This document shows, one piece after another, positions 57,095 to 64,000 of a stretch of 64,000 nucleotides of DNA (positions within the stretch are counted from its first letter, which is position 1; every line of letters begins with the position of its first letter). Source of the stretch: an uncultured Eubacteriales bacterium. GTDB lineage: Bacteria; Bacillota; Clostridia; Oscillospirales; CAG-272. The translations under genes and the position numbers were made by a program. The stretch is from the NCBI GenBank assembly GCA_934402395.1, contig CAKRTQ010000005.1, positions 1 through 64,000 on the forward strand, given 5' to 3'. Below the pieces are notes generated by a model, which ran no database searches, was not told the origin of the DNA, and saw only the letters and a program-made list of their open reading frames with translations.

Positions 57095-58501
57095 CTACTC
57101 CGGTCTTTGCTCCCAATTGAAGGAAGTACCGCCGCCCCAGTCTGCAAGCAACCACCTGCCCCAGGCGCGGGAGCCTTCGGTCTCTGTGACCGTGACGCCG
57201 TCTTTTGCAACGGTAAGCGTCAGCTGGGTGTGTACCGTGCGCCCGCCGACGTTCTTTACCGCCGAAAAGGACAGACTGCTCCCGGCTGCTTGAACAAATG
57301 TGTTTTGAAACGCGACCTTGGACGCCTCCGCCTCTGTATATCCGTTTATCCGCGGCAGGTTGCGGTATGTGTATCCGTATAGGTGATATCCGTCGCCGAG
57401 AGTGTATATCACTTCCTCCTCGCCGCCTGATATCGGTTGGCGATATATCCTGCCGCCGCTCATGTCAAGAAAAGCAGTGTTGCCTTCCGATTTGTCCCGG
57501 TCCGGCAGCTCGATGAGATCGGCATTGGAGTTTACGGTGTAATATATGGCATCATCAACAACAACGAGATCGCATATATCGCGCCTCCGAATCACGCTTT
57601 TGCTCAACACTTTGCCGTTTTCAATGAGAAATGTGTACTGACGCAGTGAAAGCCCGTATACGCTTTCTTCGTCTTTTTCCGGAATAAACAGATATATTGA
57701 CTCTCCCGGTCCCGGTGTGAGAAACAGCTTCGAGCATCCCGGAGCAGATGAGGGGAGATCGCACAGCAGGGTCGCGCTGTCCGAATCTGCATCAGCCACG
57801 TAGATTGCCGTGTATGCGGAGCTTTTACGGGTGGCACAGTACAGCTTTTCATCACACAAAAGCAACGGTATATATTTATCGTCCGCGTATGCCGGAAAAT
57901 CCAGCTTTTTAATCACGCCGCTCCCGGCATCCGACATATCAAGGACCGTCCAACTGCTCCCGGCTCTTTTTTCCTTGAGGTAATAAAACGGATCACCCGC
58001 ATTGTATATGATATCGCATTGTTCTGGAGCGATCCCATCTACGCTCAGCCGCTGCCATTTTACATCGGACGGGTCGGAGATGTCGTAAACGTAAAAAATA
58101 TTATTCTCTTCGGGAAGCCCGGAAAGCGTGCAGACTGTTGCTCCGAATATCAGCATATATCTGTCAACGCCACATCTGCATGGGACCTCGGAGCAGCGAT
58201 CAAGGGCTATCTCGTTTCCGTTTTTATCGGCAAGTACGATCCTTCCGGTGTAATTGTCGGTGTCCATGAAACGCACGCATCCGTTATTTCTTCGCAAAGC
58301 CCAAAACGCATCATTCCTTGTCATGTCATCGCCGGGCTGCCACTCCTCATATCCGGATGTCACCGGGAGCGGCAGGGAAGCGTCAGCTGTATTTGCCGTG
58401 GAGCCGATGGGGTCATCGGGCTTGCGGCATGCGGCAAATACCGCAGCGCAGATAACAGCTGTTACCGCGATCATTATGGCGTTCAAAATTCTTTTTTTCA
58501 T
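57095..58501 (-). CDS. Secreted lipoprotein with beta-propeller-like repeats (DUF5050-like)
   Basis: A 468-residue lipoprotein with signal KKRILNAIMIAVTAVICAAV and lipobox FAAC (Cys near residue 25). The mature part has many short strands with recurring IYY or LYC words: VDRYMLIFGATVCTLSGLPEENNIFYVYDIS, CDEKLYCATRKSSAYTAIYVADAD, VVVDDAIYYTVNSNADLIELPD. These are typical of DUF5050/propeller-like clostridial lipoproteins that read out as sensor or ligand-binding domains. ATG 58501 with CAGGTG ahead was preferred to the GTG at 58510, which would overlap the upstream stop. It lies between the homologue at 58507 and the permease, in one operon. Confidence 0.75.
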   Translation of the reverse strand: MKKRILNAIMIAVTAVICAAVFAACRKPDDPIGSTANTADASLPLPVTSGYEEWQPGDDMTRNDAFWALRRNNGCVRFMDTDNYTGRIVLADKNGNEIALDRCSEVPCRCGVDRYMLIFGATVCTLSGLPEENNIFYVYDISDPSDVKWQRLSVDGIAPEQCDIIYNAGDPFYYLKEKRAGSSWTVLDMSDAGSGVIKKLDFPAYADDKYIPLLLCDEKLYCATRKSSAYTAIYVADADSDSATLLCDLPSSAPGCSKLFLTPGPGESIYLFIPEKDEESVYGLSLRQYTFLIENGKVLSKSVIRRRDICDLVVVDDAIYYTVNSNADLIELPDRDKSEGNTAFLDMSGGRIYRQPISGGEEEVIYTLGDGYHLYGYTYRNLPRINGYTEAEASKVAFQNTFVQAAGSSLSFSAVKNVGGRTVHTQLTLTVAKDGVTVTETEGSRAWGRWLLADWGGGTSFNWEQRPE

Positions 58502-58506
58502 GTCAT

Positions 58507-59838
58507 TCACCTGTCCATATGGATCGTTTCGCGCTTCAATGACAGCTCTGTATCACCCACGGCACTTTTTACGTGGCCGGCTGTTATATATGTGATATCG
58601 GCGGTCGTCATGTCAATTATCACAATGCCGTTTTTCAGAGAAAGCGTTTCTGACTTTGTATTCCCGGCAGCGTCGTCTGAAAACACTTTCCCCGTCAGCT
58701 CCGCAGTGAATATCTTGTTGTTGTATACGATCAGGTCGTTGAAACCGAATCCTATTGAAAGCGCGGCAAAATCGCCGGTGAAGCTGAAGGCGACAGTTTC
58801 GTTGCCGGTTACGGTGTCAAGCTTATATATGACGCGCGGATGCATTTTTTGTATGCTTCCGTCGGGAAGCGTGATATCTTCCTCGACCGACGGAATGTAA
58901 TATAGATTCCGCCCGTCGAGTATGCTTCCCCATTTCATTCCTCCGTTCAGCTTGTGTTTTGATATGATATTGCCGTTGCAGTCCGTGTGATAGTAATAAT
59001 AATCCGCCTTATCCTTGGGAGTATCATCGTGCGGATCGCGGGATTTGAAGAAAAGATCGTTATTTCCCGCATAAACATATGAAATAACACGTTCCCAAAA
59101 CAATGTGAAGCTTCCCGGATCGCTTTCATTGCATACATATGTGGCGCCGCTGTCCGCATCCGCAGCGTAAAGCTTTCCGTTCACTGCGCCGATAAGGGTA
59201 TACGCCGGTGCCCCTTCCCGTTCTTCTCCGAATATTTTAATGTTTCCGGTGGTTAGGCTTATCTGCTTAAAGTTGAAATAAGTTTTGTCCTTTTTTACAA
59301 CTGTATTGGTGAAATATACGTATTCATCGCTGGCAGTGTAGTGATTTGAAAAGCTGGCGCTTGAATCAAGCAGCATATTGCTCATTGCAGCCGGATCAAA
59401 ACGGTAAAGATGAGGCGTGATTTTTCCGTATTTATCATTTACTATTGCCGCATTATACAGCAGGGTCTCGTTGTTTGCCCGAAAAAACATACCCCGTTGG
59501 TAGTTGTCAATGCGGCAGGATGCATTTTGGCTGTGATGGTTACATAACGGATCGGTGCAGTAGTCGCTCACCTGGTCGGTTGATATATCGTATTTGAATA
59601 TACCGTTTTTTGCACCGGCAAAATAAATGGAGTTTGAATCTGCCTGAATATTTTTGGCGGTAGAAAGTACCGGAATATACGTACGTTCAATGCGTGGCGG
59701 CACAGTGCCGGAATCAACTCCATCGCCTGTTGCACGGTCATTTCTGTGGGCTGCGGTCCATAAAACCGCAAAAACAATTGCGGCAACCGCAAGCGAGATG
59801 CAAATTCCGATCATAATTCTTTTTTGTTGTTGGGTCAT
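58507..59838 (-). CDS. Membrane-anchored propeller-like protein with CxDPLCxHxxxxxxC motif
   Basis: A 443-residue protein. A short basic start (TQQQKRI) and one helix (MIGICISLAVAAIVFAVLWTAA) anchor it; there is no lipobox. The outer part begins with strands NSIYFAGAKNGIFKYD and the motif DYCTDPLCNHHSQNASC near residue 93, a Cys/His cluster that I recognise from many uncharacterised clostridial secreted propellers. Further repeat strands follow (EYVYFTNTVVKKDKTYFNFKQI, NLYYIPSVEEDI). It heads the exporter operon and shares build with the next gene. Ligand unknown. Control by an OmpR-type regulator is suggested by the TTAAG repeats upstream. Confidence 0.72.
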   Translation of the reverse strand: MTQQQKRIMIGICISLAVAAIVFAVLWTAAHRNDRATGDGVDSGTVPPRIERTYIPVLSTAKNIQADSNSIYFAGAKNGIFKYDISTDQVSDYCTDPLCNHHSQNASCRIDNYQRGMFFRANNETLLYNAAIVNDKYGKITPHLYRFDPAAMSNMLLDSSASFSNHYTASDEYVYFTNTVVKKDKTYFNFKQISLTTGNIKIFGEEREGAPAYTLIGAVNGKLYAADADSGATYVCNESDPGSFTLFWERVISYVYAGNNDLFFKSRDPHDDTPKDKADYYYYHTDCNGNIISKHKLNGGMKWGSILDGRNLYYIPSVEEDITLPDGSIQKMHPRVIYKLDTVTGNETVAFSFTGDFAALSIGFGFNDLIVYNNKIFTAELTGKVFSDDAAGNTKSETLSLKNGIVIIDMTTADITYITAGHVKSAVGDTELSLKRETIHMDR

Positions 59839-59877
59839 TGCAGTGCCTCCGCATTTGATTTTATTGTATACAATAAT

Positions 59878-59906
59878 ATTATCGCATATTTATTTTTAAG
59901 AATCAA
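59878..59906 (-). promoter_or_regulatory. Promoter of the propeller/ABC-2 exporter operon
   Basis: Minus strand TTGATT (59901-59906), 17 bases, GATAAT (59878-59883), about 35 bases before ATG 59838. Confidence 0.72.
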
Positions 59907-59917
59907 TTACGGAAACC

Positions 59918-59934
59918 CTTAAGACTTTCTTAAG
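59918..59934 (-). promoter_or_regulatory. CTTAAG direct repeats, probable OmpR-type response-regulator site
   Basis: Two CTTAAG words 11 bases apart (59918-59923 and 59929-59934), 12 bases upstream of the -35 box on the minus strand. Comparable repeats lie before the LRR-like lipoprotein gene at 29400-29437. Confidence 0.5.
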
Positions 59935-60051
59935 CTGCGGTCGTAAAATGCAGTTGAATAAAGAGAGCGTCAAATGGCAGATCACTGTTTTTACGGGCAG
60001 AAGAAAAAAACATCGCCGCAAACCGTCAAAAACGGCTTACGGCCGAGAACA

Positions 60052-60214
60052 ACTGCGTTCCCGAGGTGATTCTGAACACAGCATTAAGCGAGGTAGAGCG
60101 AGAGCACAGTCCCAAAATAGATGTTCGCTTAATGCCGGACTGCGAAGCAGTCCGCGGGCGTTCTCACACCCCGGAAAACGAATTCTCCGCCATGCGCAAG
60201 CGCATGACGGAGAA
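60052..60214 (-). other. Downstream region of tRNA-Arg with a partial tRNA 3'-end copy
   Basis: On the minus strand after the tRNA: a terminator-like hairpin (60181-60215), hairpin GGACTGC/GCAGTCC, long stem GCATTAAGCG ... CGCTTAATGC (60080-60133), and then TGTGTTCAGAATCACCTCGG with GAACGCA (60053-60079), which repeats the tRNA-Arg T-arm and 3' strand with one extra base after TTC. No gene is apparent from 59935 to here. Confidence 0.6.
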
Positions 60215-60215
60215 T
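60181..60215 (-). terminator. Terminator of tRNA-Arg
   Basis: AATTCTCCGTCATGCGC / GCGCATGGCGGAGAATT with one mismatch, followed on the minus strand by CGTTTTCC. Confidence 0.75.
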
Positions 60216-60292
60216 TGGCGTTCCCGAGGTGATTCGAACACCCGACCTACCGCTTAGGAGGCGGTCGCTCTATCCGGCTGAGCTACGGAAAC
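60215..60292 (-). tRNA. tRNA-Arg (anticodon CCT)
   Basis: A 78-base gene including CCA. Acceptor GTTTCCG / CGGGAAC with G-T pairs, D-arm GCTCAGCCGGATAGAGC, anticodon stem ACCGC/GCGGT with loop CTCCTAA (CCT, reads AGG), T-arm GGTGTTCGAATCACC. CCA is encoded. Confidence 0.95.
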
Positions 60293-60318
60293 TTATGTCT
60301 TTAATATGGGCTTTTATT

Positions 60319-60347
60319 ATTATACCACGAAATCGGGCGGAGTGCAA
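60319..60347 (-). promoter_or_regulatory. Promoter of tRNA-Arg
   Basis: Minus strand TTGCAC (60342-60347), 17 bases, TATAAT (60319-60324). Confidence 0.8.
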
Positions 60348-60469
60348 TACTTTTACCCGATTTTTTGCATTCCGGCGGTGATAAAAAACCATGAGTCTTT
60401 TGCATAGCCGTGGTCCGTGAACCGGTGTAGGGAGGGGCATAAAAACGGCTCGCTGCCGGATATGACTGC

Positions 60470-60505
60470 GGTGACTGTCGGAAGATCGGTCTTTCAACAG
60501 TCACC
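60470..60505. terminator. Hairpin after the nucleoside ABC operon
   Basis: GGTGACTGT / ACAGTCACC around an 18-base loop, 15 bases beyond the stop at 60520. There is no U-tract on the minus strand, so termination is uncertain. Confidence 0.4.
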
Positions 60506-60519
60506 ACGGTTTAATTATT

Positions 60520-61518
60520 TTACCGTTCTTCTCTGAAATACGAAGAACCGAGTGCGGCGGGCGGTTGGTTTTCCCGCTTTTTGCGCATACTTATCACCAC
60601 AAGAACGACTATCGTGACCACGTACGGGAGCATTTTGAAAAGCTCCTGCGTGCCGAGCCCGAGTCCGGGGATGTAGTTGTATACGATATAAAGTGCGCCG
60701 AACAGGAAGGAGCCGAGAATGCCGGAATCCGGCTTCCAGAGCGCGAATATGACGAGCGCGATGGCGAGCCATCCGCGGTCGCCGAAGCCTTCGTTCGACC
60801 AAACGCCGTTTGCGTAGTCCATTACGTAGTACAGTCCGCCGAGGCCTGCGATAACGCTGCCGATGCAGGTCGCAAAGTACTTATAGCGGCTTACGTTGAT
60901 GCCTGCCGCGTCGGCAGTGGCGGGGCTTTCACCGACTGCGCGGAGCTCAAGTCCCACGCGTGTGCGCTTCAGCATATACGCGGCGACAAGGGCGACCGCA
61001 ATTGCAAGATAGGTCATGAAGCCGTAGGAAAGGAATATCTTTCCGAACCAACCGAGCTTCTCGGCGAACGGAAGCGACTTTGTAAAGAACCGGCTCGTGT
61101 TGGTGAGTGCGACCGAGGGGATCTCGCTTTTGGTCAGCTTGACTATCGATGCTCCGAAAAAGTTTCCGAAGCCAACGCCGAATGTGGTTATTGCAAGACC
61201 CGTTACGTTCTGGTTGGCGCGCAGCGTAACGGTAAGGAAGCAGTAGATCAGTCCCATGAGCAGCGAACCCGCCACGGAGCAGAGAAGAGGAATAAGTATC
61301 GCGGGCAGCGCACGTATATCCTCGCGCGCGGGCAGTGAATTTTCGTAAATGAACGATCCGATAACGCCGCTGATGCCGCCGACATACATAATGCCGGGGA
61401 TACCGAGGTTGAGGTTGCCGGATTTTTCGGTGAGTATCTCACCTGTCGAGCCGAAGAGCAGGGGGATGCTCTGTACTATCGAGCGCTGTATGAAGGTGAT
61501 GAGCACGGTTGATAACAT
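60520..61518 (-). CDS. Nucleoside-type (BMP family) ABC transporter permease, NupQ-like
   Basis: A 332-residue permease of the BPD_transp_2 family with about ten helices. Seen: IPLLFGSTGEILTEKSGNLNLGIPGIMYVGGISGVIGSF, the start typical of YufQ/NupQ, then LMGLIYCFLTVTLRANQNVTGLAITTFGVGFGNF and the conserved cytoplasmic motif RTRVGLELRAVGESPATADAAGINVSRYKYFATCIGSVIAGLGG in order. It forms the membrane channel with the 61520 gene and takes up nucleosides or related compounds delivered by a BMP lipoprotein, which must be encoded beyond the window. It is the last gene in the operon. Confidence 0.93.
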   Translation of the reverse strand: MLSTVLITFIQRSIVQSIPLLFGSTGEILTEKSGNLNLGIPGIMYVGGISGVIGSFIYENSLPAREDIRALPAILIPLLCSVAGSLLMGLIYCFLTVTLRANQNVTGLAITTFGVGFGNFFGASIVKLTKSEIPSVALTNTSRFFTKSLPFAEKLGWFGKIFLSYGFMTYLAIAVALVAAYMLKRTRVGLELRAVGESPATADAAGINVSRYKYFATCIGSVIAGLGGLYYVMDYANGVWSNEGFGDRGWLAIALVIFALWKPDSGILGSFLFGALYIVYNYIPGLGLGTQELFKMLPYVVTIVVLVVISMRKKRENQPPAALGSSYFREER

Positions 61519-61519
61519 C

Positions 61520-62659
61520 TTACTTCACCTCTTTCTGAGAGCGGCGGAATTTGATTTCATAGTTGATGAAGAATTCACTGCCGATGATGAAAAACAGGAT
61601 TATACCCGTTATGATATCGGAGAACGACTGGTTGAGTCTGAAAACGGTGGATATCTCATTCGAGCCCTTTTCAAGGAAGACGAGCATGAACGAGGTGAGC
61701 ACCATATAAATGGGATTGAATTTGGCGAGCCACGACACCATAATGGCGGTAAATCCGCGTCCGCCCGCTATCGTGGTCGCTATTGTGTGGTTGGTGGAGC
61801 CGACCAGCAGCAGCCCGGCAACGCCGCAAAGCGCGCCCGAAAGGATCATTGTTCTGATTATCACCTTTTTGACGTTGATGCCGATGTACCGCGCGGTGTT
61901 TTCGCTTTCGCCGACAACGGCGATCTCGTATCCGTGCTTGCTGTATTTGAGGTAGATGTATATAAGGACCGTCAGCGCGAGCACTATGAGTATATTGAGC
62001 AGGTAATCATACTTCCCGATGGTGGGGAACCAGCCCGCGTGCGTCGCCTGATTGATGATACCGACCTTGCCGGAGCCCTTCGGTACTTCCCATACCATTA
62101 CGAAATACGAAACGATCTGTATTGCCACGTAGTTCATCATGAGTGTGAAAAGCGTTTCGTTGGTATTCCACTGCGCCTTGCAGACGGCGGGAATGACCGC
62201 CCATACCGCACCGGCGATTATTGAGGCGGCTATCATCACGATGTAAAGCAGCCAGTTGGGCATTTTGCCGCCGAGCATGATCATGCAGGCAGCTGTCGCA
62301 AGACCGCCCGCAAGCACCTGTCCCTCGGCACCGATGTTCCAGAAGCGCATTTTGAATGCCGGAGTGACAGCCAGCGACACGCAAAGCAGCATGGCAAGGC
62401 TCTGGAGCATATTCCATATACGCGTGGGAGTTGCGAAAGAGCCGCGTATCATTGTGGTGTATACGGTTATGGGATTTTCATGTGTCAGGAGCATGGTGAC
62501 TATTGCGCTGAATATGAGTGCCGCAACTATGGCAAGCCCGCGTATCATCCATGTGCGGTACCACGGCAGCGCATCGCGTTTTACTATGTGAAACAGCGGC
62601 TCGCGGAGCTTGCGCTCGGCGGCGGCGCCTGTTTTTGCGTTTTTATTCATTGCCTTCAT
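61520..62659 (-). CDS. Nucleoside-type (BMP family) ABC transporter permease, NupP-like
   Basis: A 379-residue permease, partner of the 60520 gene, one base before it. Family blocks are PITVYTTMIRGSFATPTRIWNMLQSLAMLLCVSLAVTPAFKMRFWNIGAEGQVLAGGLATAACM in order (residues 55-118), then EIAVVGESENTARYIGINVKKVIIRTMILSGALCGVAGLLLVGSTNHT. About eight to nine helices. The RFWNIGAEGQ motif is diagnostic of YufP/NupP. ATG 62659 lies within the end of the ATPase gene (17-base overlap). Confidence 0.93.
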   Translation of the reverse strand: MKAMNKNAKTGAAAERKLREPLFHIVKRDALPWYRTWMIRGLAIVAALIFSAIVTMLLTHENPITVYTTMIRGSFATPTRIWNMLQSLAMLLCVSLAVTPAFKMRFWNIGAEGQVLAGGLATAACMIMLGGKMPNWLLYIVMIAASIIAGAVWAVIPAVCKAQWNTNETLFTLMMNYVAIQIVSYFVMVWEVPKGSGKVGIINQATHAGWFPTIGKYDYLLNILIVLALTVLIYIYLKYSKHGYEIAVVGESENTARYIGINVKKVIIRTMILSGALCGVAGLLLVGSTNHTIATTIAGGRGFTAIMVSWLAKFNPIYMVLTSFMLVFLEKGSNEISTVFRLNQSFSDIITGIILFFIIGSEFFINYEIKFRRSQKEVK

Positions 62660-64000
62660 CCTTCCGCTGGGTTCTGGTCATAAGCAGACCGATTTCCTCC
62701 TTGGTGGTCTTTCTGCCGTCAACTATGCCGGTGATCCTGCCGTCAGCCACGACCATTATGCGGTCGCAAAGCTCAACGAGAACGTCAAGGTCTTCGCCGA
62801 CAAAGATAACGGCAACGCCGTCTTCCTTTTCCTTGGAAAGCAGGTTGTATATGAGGTAGGAGGAGTTGATGTCAAGTCCGCGCACGGGATAAGCTGCCAT
62901 AAGCACCGTGGGACGGGCGGAAATTTCACGCCCGACAAGGATCTTTTGCACATTGCCGCCTGAAAGACGGCGCACGGGGGTGGAGACGCCGGGGGTTACC
63001 ACCTCAAGCTCGCGCACTATCTGTTCGGCAAGGTCGTGCGGCTTCTTGCGTTCGAGAAACATGGTTTTTCCGCGGCGGTAGCTGCGAAGCATCATGTTGT
63101 CTGTTATATCCATGTTTCCGACAAGTCCCATGCCGAGCCTGTCCTCGGGAACAAATGAAAGTCTGACGCCGAGGTTGCGTATCTGAAGCGGGGTCTTGTC
63201 GCGCAGATTGTCAACGCCGCCGGTCTTGGGGTTGTTGTAAAGGATCTCACCGTTCTCAAGCGACTGAAGTCCAGCGATCGCTTCAAGCAGCTCGCGCTGC
63301 CCGCTGCCCGCAATGCCGGCAATGCCGAGGATCTCGCCGGCACGCGCGGTGAAGGTAACGTTGCTCAGCACGCGCATTCCCTCTTTGTTGCGGCAGTCAA
63401 GCCCGCGCACGACAAGGCGTTCGGCGGTGTTTTTGGGTTCTTTTCTTTCGATATTGAGGCTTATCTTTTTGCCCACCATCATTTCGGTGAGCTGTCCCTC
63501 GTTGGTCTCGGCGGTATTTACGGTGCCGATGTATTCACCCTTGCGGAGCACCGCAACGCGGTCGGAGAGGGAAAGCACCTCGTGCAGCTTGTGTGTTATG
63601 ATTATAACTGCCTTGCCGTCGGCGCGCATACGGCGAAGAACGGCAAAGAGCAGTTCGGTCTCCTGCGGTGTGAGCACGGCAGTGGGTTCATCGAGGATCA
63701 GTATATCGGCACCGCGGTAAAGGACTTTTATTATCTCTACCGTCTGTTTTTCGGATACCGACATCTCGTATATTTTTTTGTCGGGGTCTATTGCAAATCC
63801 GTAACGCTCGGTTATTTCGGCTACCTTGCGGCGCGCTTCCTTGAGATCGTATTTTTTCCCGTCTCTGATGCCGAGAATTATGTTTTCTGTCGCGCTGAAT
63901 ACATCAACCAGCTTGAAATGCTGATGTATCATTCCTATTTTATATCTGAACGCGTCCTTCGGCGAGCCTATGACGACCGCATTTCCGTCGATAAGAATTT
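62643..64000 (-). CDS. Nucleoside-type ABC transporter ATP-binding protein, NupO-like (5' part outside window)
   Basis: About 450 residues are visible; the true start and first Walker A lie beyond base 64000, since codons IDGNAVVIGSPKDAFRYKIGMIHQHFKLV run in from the edge. The first nucleotide domain shows MIHQHFKLVDVFSATENI, signature MSVSEKQTVEIIKVL and Walker B ILILDEPTAVLTPQE. The second has Walker A GIAGSGQRELLEAIAG, signature LSGGNVQKILVGREI and PVRGLD, degenerate in the Walker B Glu as usual in this double-ATPase group (YufO/NupO, RbsA-like). It powers the two permeases downstream. Confidence 0.93.
   Translation of the reverse strand, partial: ILIDGNAVVIGSPKDAFRYKIGMIHQHFKLVDVFSATENIILGIRDGKKYDLKEARRKVAEITERYGFAIDPDKKIYEMSVSEKQTVEIIKVLYRGADILILDEPTAVLTPQETELLFAVLRRMRADGKAVIIITHKLHEVLSLSDRVAVLRKGEYIGTVNTAETNEGQLTEMMVGKKISLNIERKEPKNTAERLVVRGLDCRNKEGMRVLSNVTFTARAGEILGIAGIAGSGQRELLEAIAGLQSLENGEILYNNPKTGGVDNLRDKTPLQIRNLGVRLSFVPEDRLGMGLVGNMDITDNMMLRSYRRGKTMFLERKKPHDLAEQIVRELEVVTPGVSTPVRRLSGGNVQKILVGREISARPTVLMAAYPVRGLDINSSYLIYNLLSKEKEDGVAVIFVGEDLDVLVELCDRIMVVADGRITGIVDGRKTTKEEIGLLMTRTQRKDEGNE

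Noticed and set aside
60052..60240. Attachment-site pair of an excised mobile element at tRNA-Arg
   Set aside because: Only 140 bases separate the two copies, no integrase or phage gene is near, and the inserted base would break an exact core; kept as a finding about tRNA-end copies instead.

Overview
The window is a chromosomal segment of roughly 55-60 % GC (estimated by eye), dense with genes on both strands. It looks like an anaerobic, gut-type member of the Firmicutes, class Clostridia. Pointers are the sporulation permease YtvI, the Der-Obg-DUF512 neighbourhood, DUF6062 and DUF6179/DUF6323 proteins, an archaeal-type aspartyl-tRNA synthetase, 4Fe-4S aldo/keto reductases, ECF S-components and AGGAGG-type ribosome binding sites. 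Promoters are classic sigma-A type, very often TTGAnn or TTGCnn, 17 bases, TATAAT. No rRNA, CRISPR array, integrase or transposase was seen.

Layout. 1-1745: end of a large secreted transglutaminase-like protein. 1835-4343 (-): ECF S-component, class I glutamine amidotransferase and a split chromate transporter. 4574-7298 (+): sugar-phosphate isomerase-like protein and a polytopic membrane protein. 7379-13825 (-): secreted propeller-like protein, aspS, TIM-barrel isomerase, fructose-bisphosphate aldolase and a CHAP/SH3 surface protein; the two surface proteins share a GCG-type C-terminal tail. 14384-20018 (+): ytvI, holA (with a duplicated 3' end), a DUF1287 protein and a secreted repeat protein. 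20420-24132 (-): heterodimeric ABC exporter. 24344-27595 (+): two tandem solute-binding lipoproteins with no permeases beside them. 27604-29113 (-): DUF6179/DUF6323 pair. 29169-31073 (+): a possible small RNA locus and a leucine-rich-repeat-like lipoprotein. 31292-40257 (-): DUF6062, MnmM, VanY-like peptidase, DUF512 radical SAM protein, lipoprotein, der, obgE, ppa. 40425-47199: OGG-like glycosylase, ferritin-like protein, MoxR-DUF58-membrane operon, preQ1 riboswitch with queT, LysR regulator. 47534-49054 (-): asparaginase and tRNA-Glu. 49249-53758 (+): MerR-controlled redox cluster (flavin reductase, two 4Fe-4S aldo/keto reductases, ECF S-component, DUF1893) ending in a decayed lipoprotein gene. 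53853-59838 (-): ABC exporter with a fused double permease and two propeller-like membrane-anchored proteins. 60215-60292 (-): tRNA-Arg. 60520-64000 (-): nucleoside-type (BMP family) ABC importer, cut by the window end.

The least explained signals are non-coding. (i) Six palindromes keep an invariant TTAAAAACTCA-type core or arm while their outer arms change in a compensated way, mostly at gene ends. (ii) A composite three-hairpin repeat occurs in long (about 180 bp) and short (about 100 bp) forms, five units at three loci, abutting or overlapping stop codons. (iii) Three copies of a nested stem predict a three-way junction with conserved CTCGGCGG and CAAAAACG blocks. (iv) Downstream of both tRNA genes lies an imperfect copy of that tRNA's own 3' end, each with the same one-base insertion in the T-loop and each directly after a strong stem. 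These are the best candidates for something undescribed.
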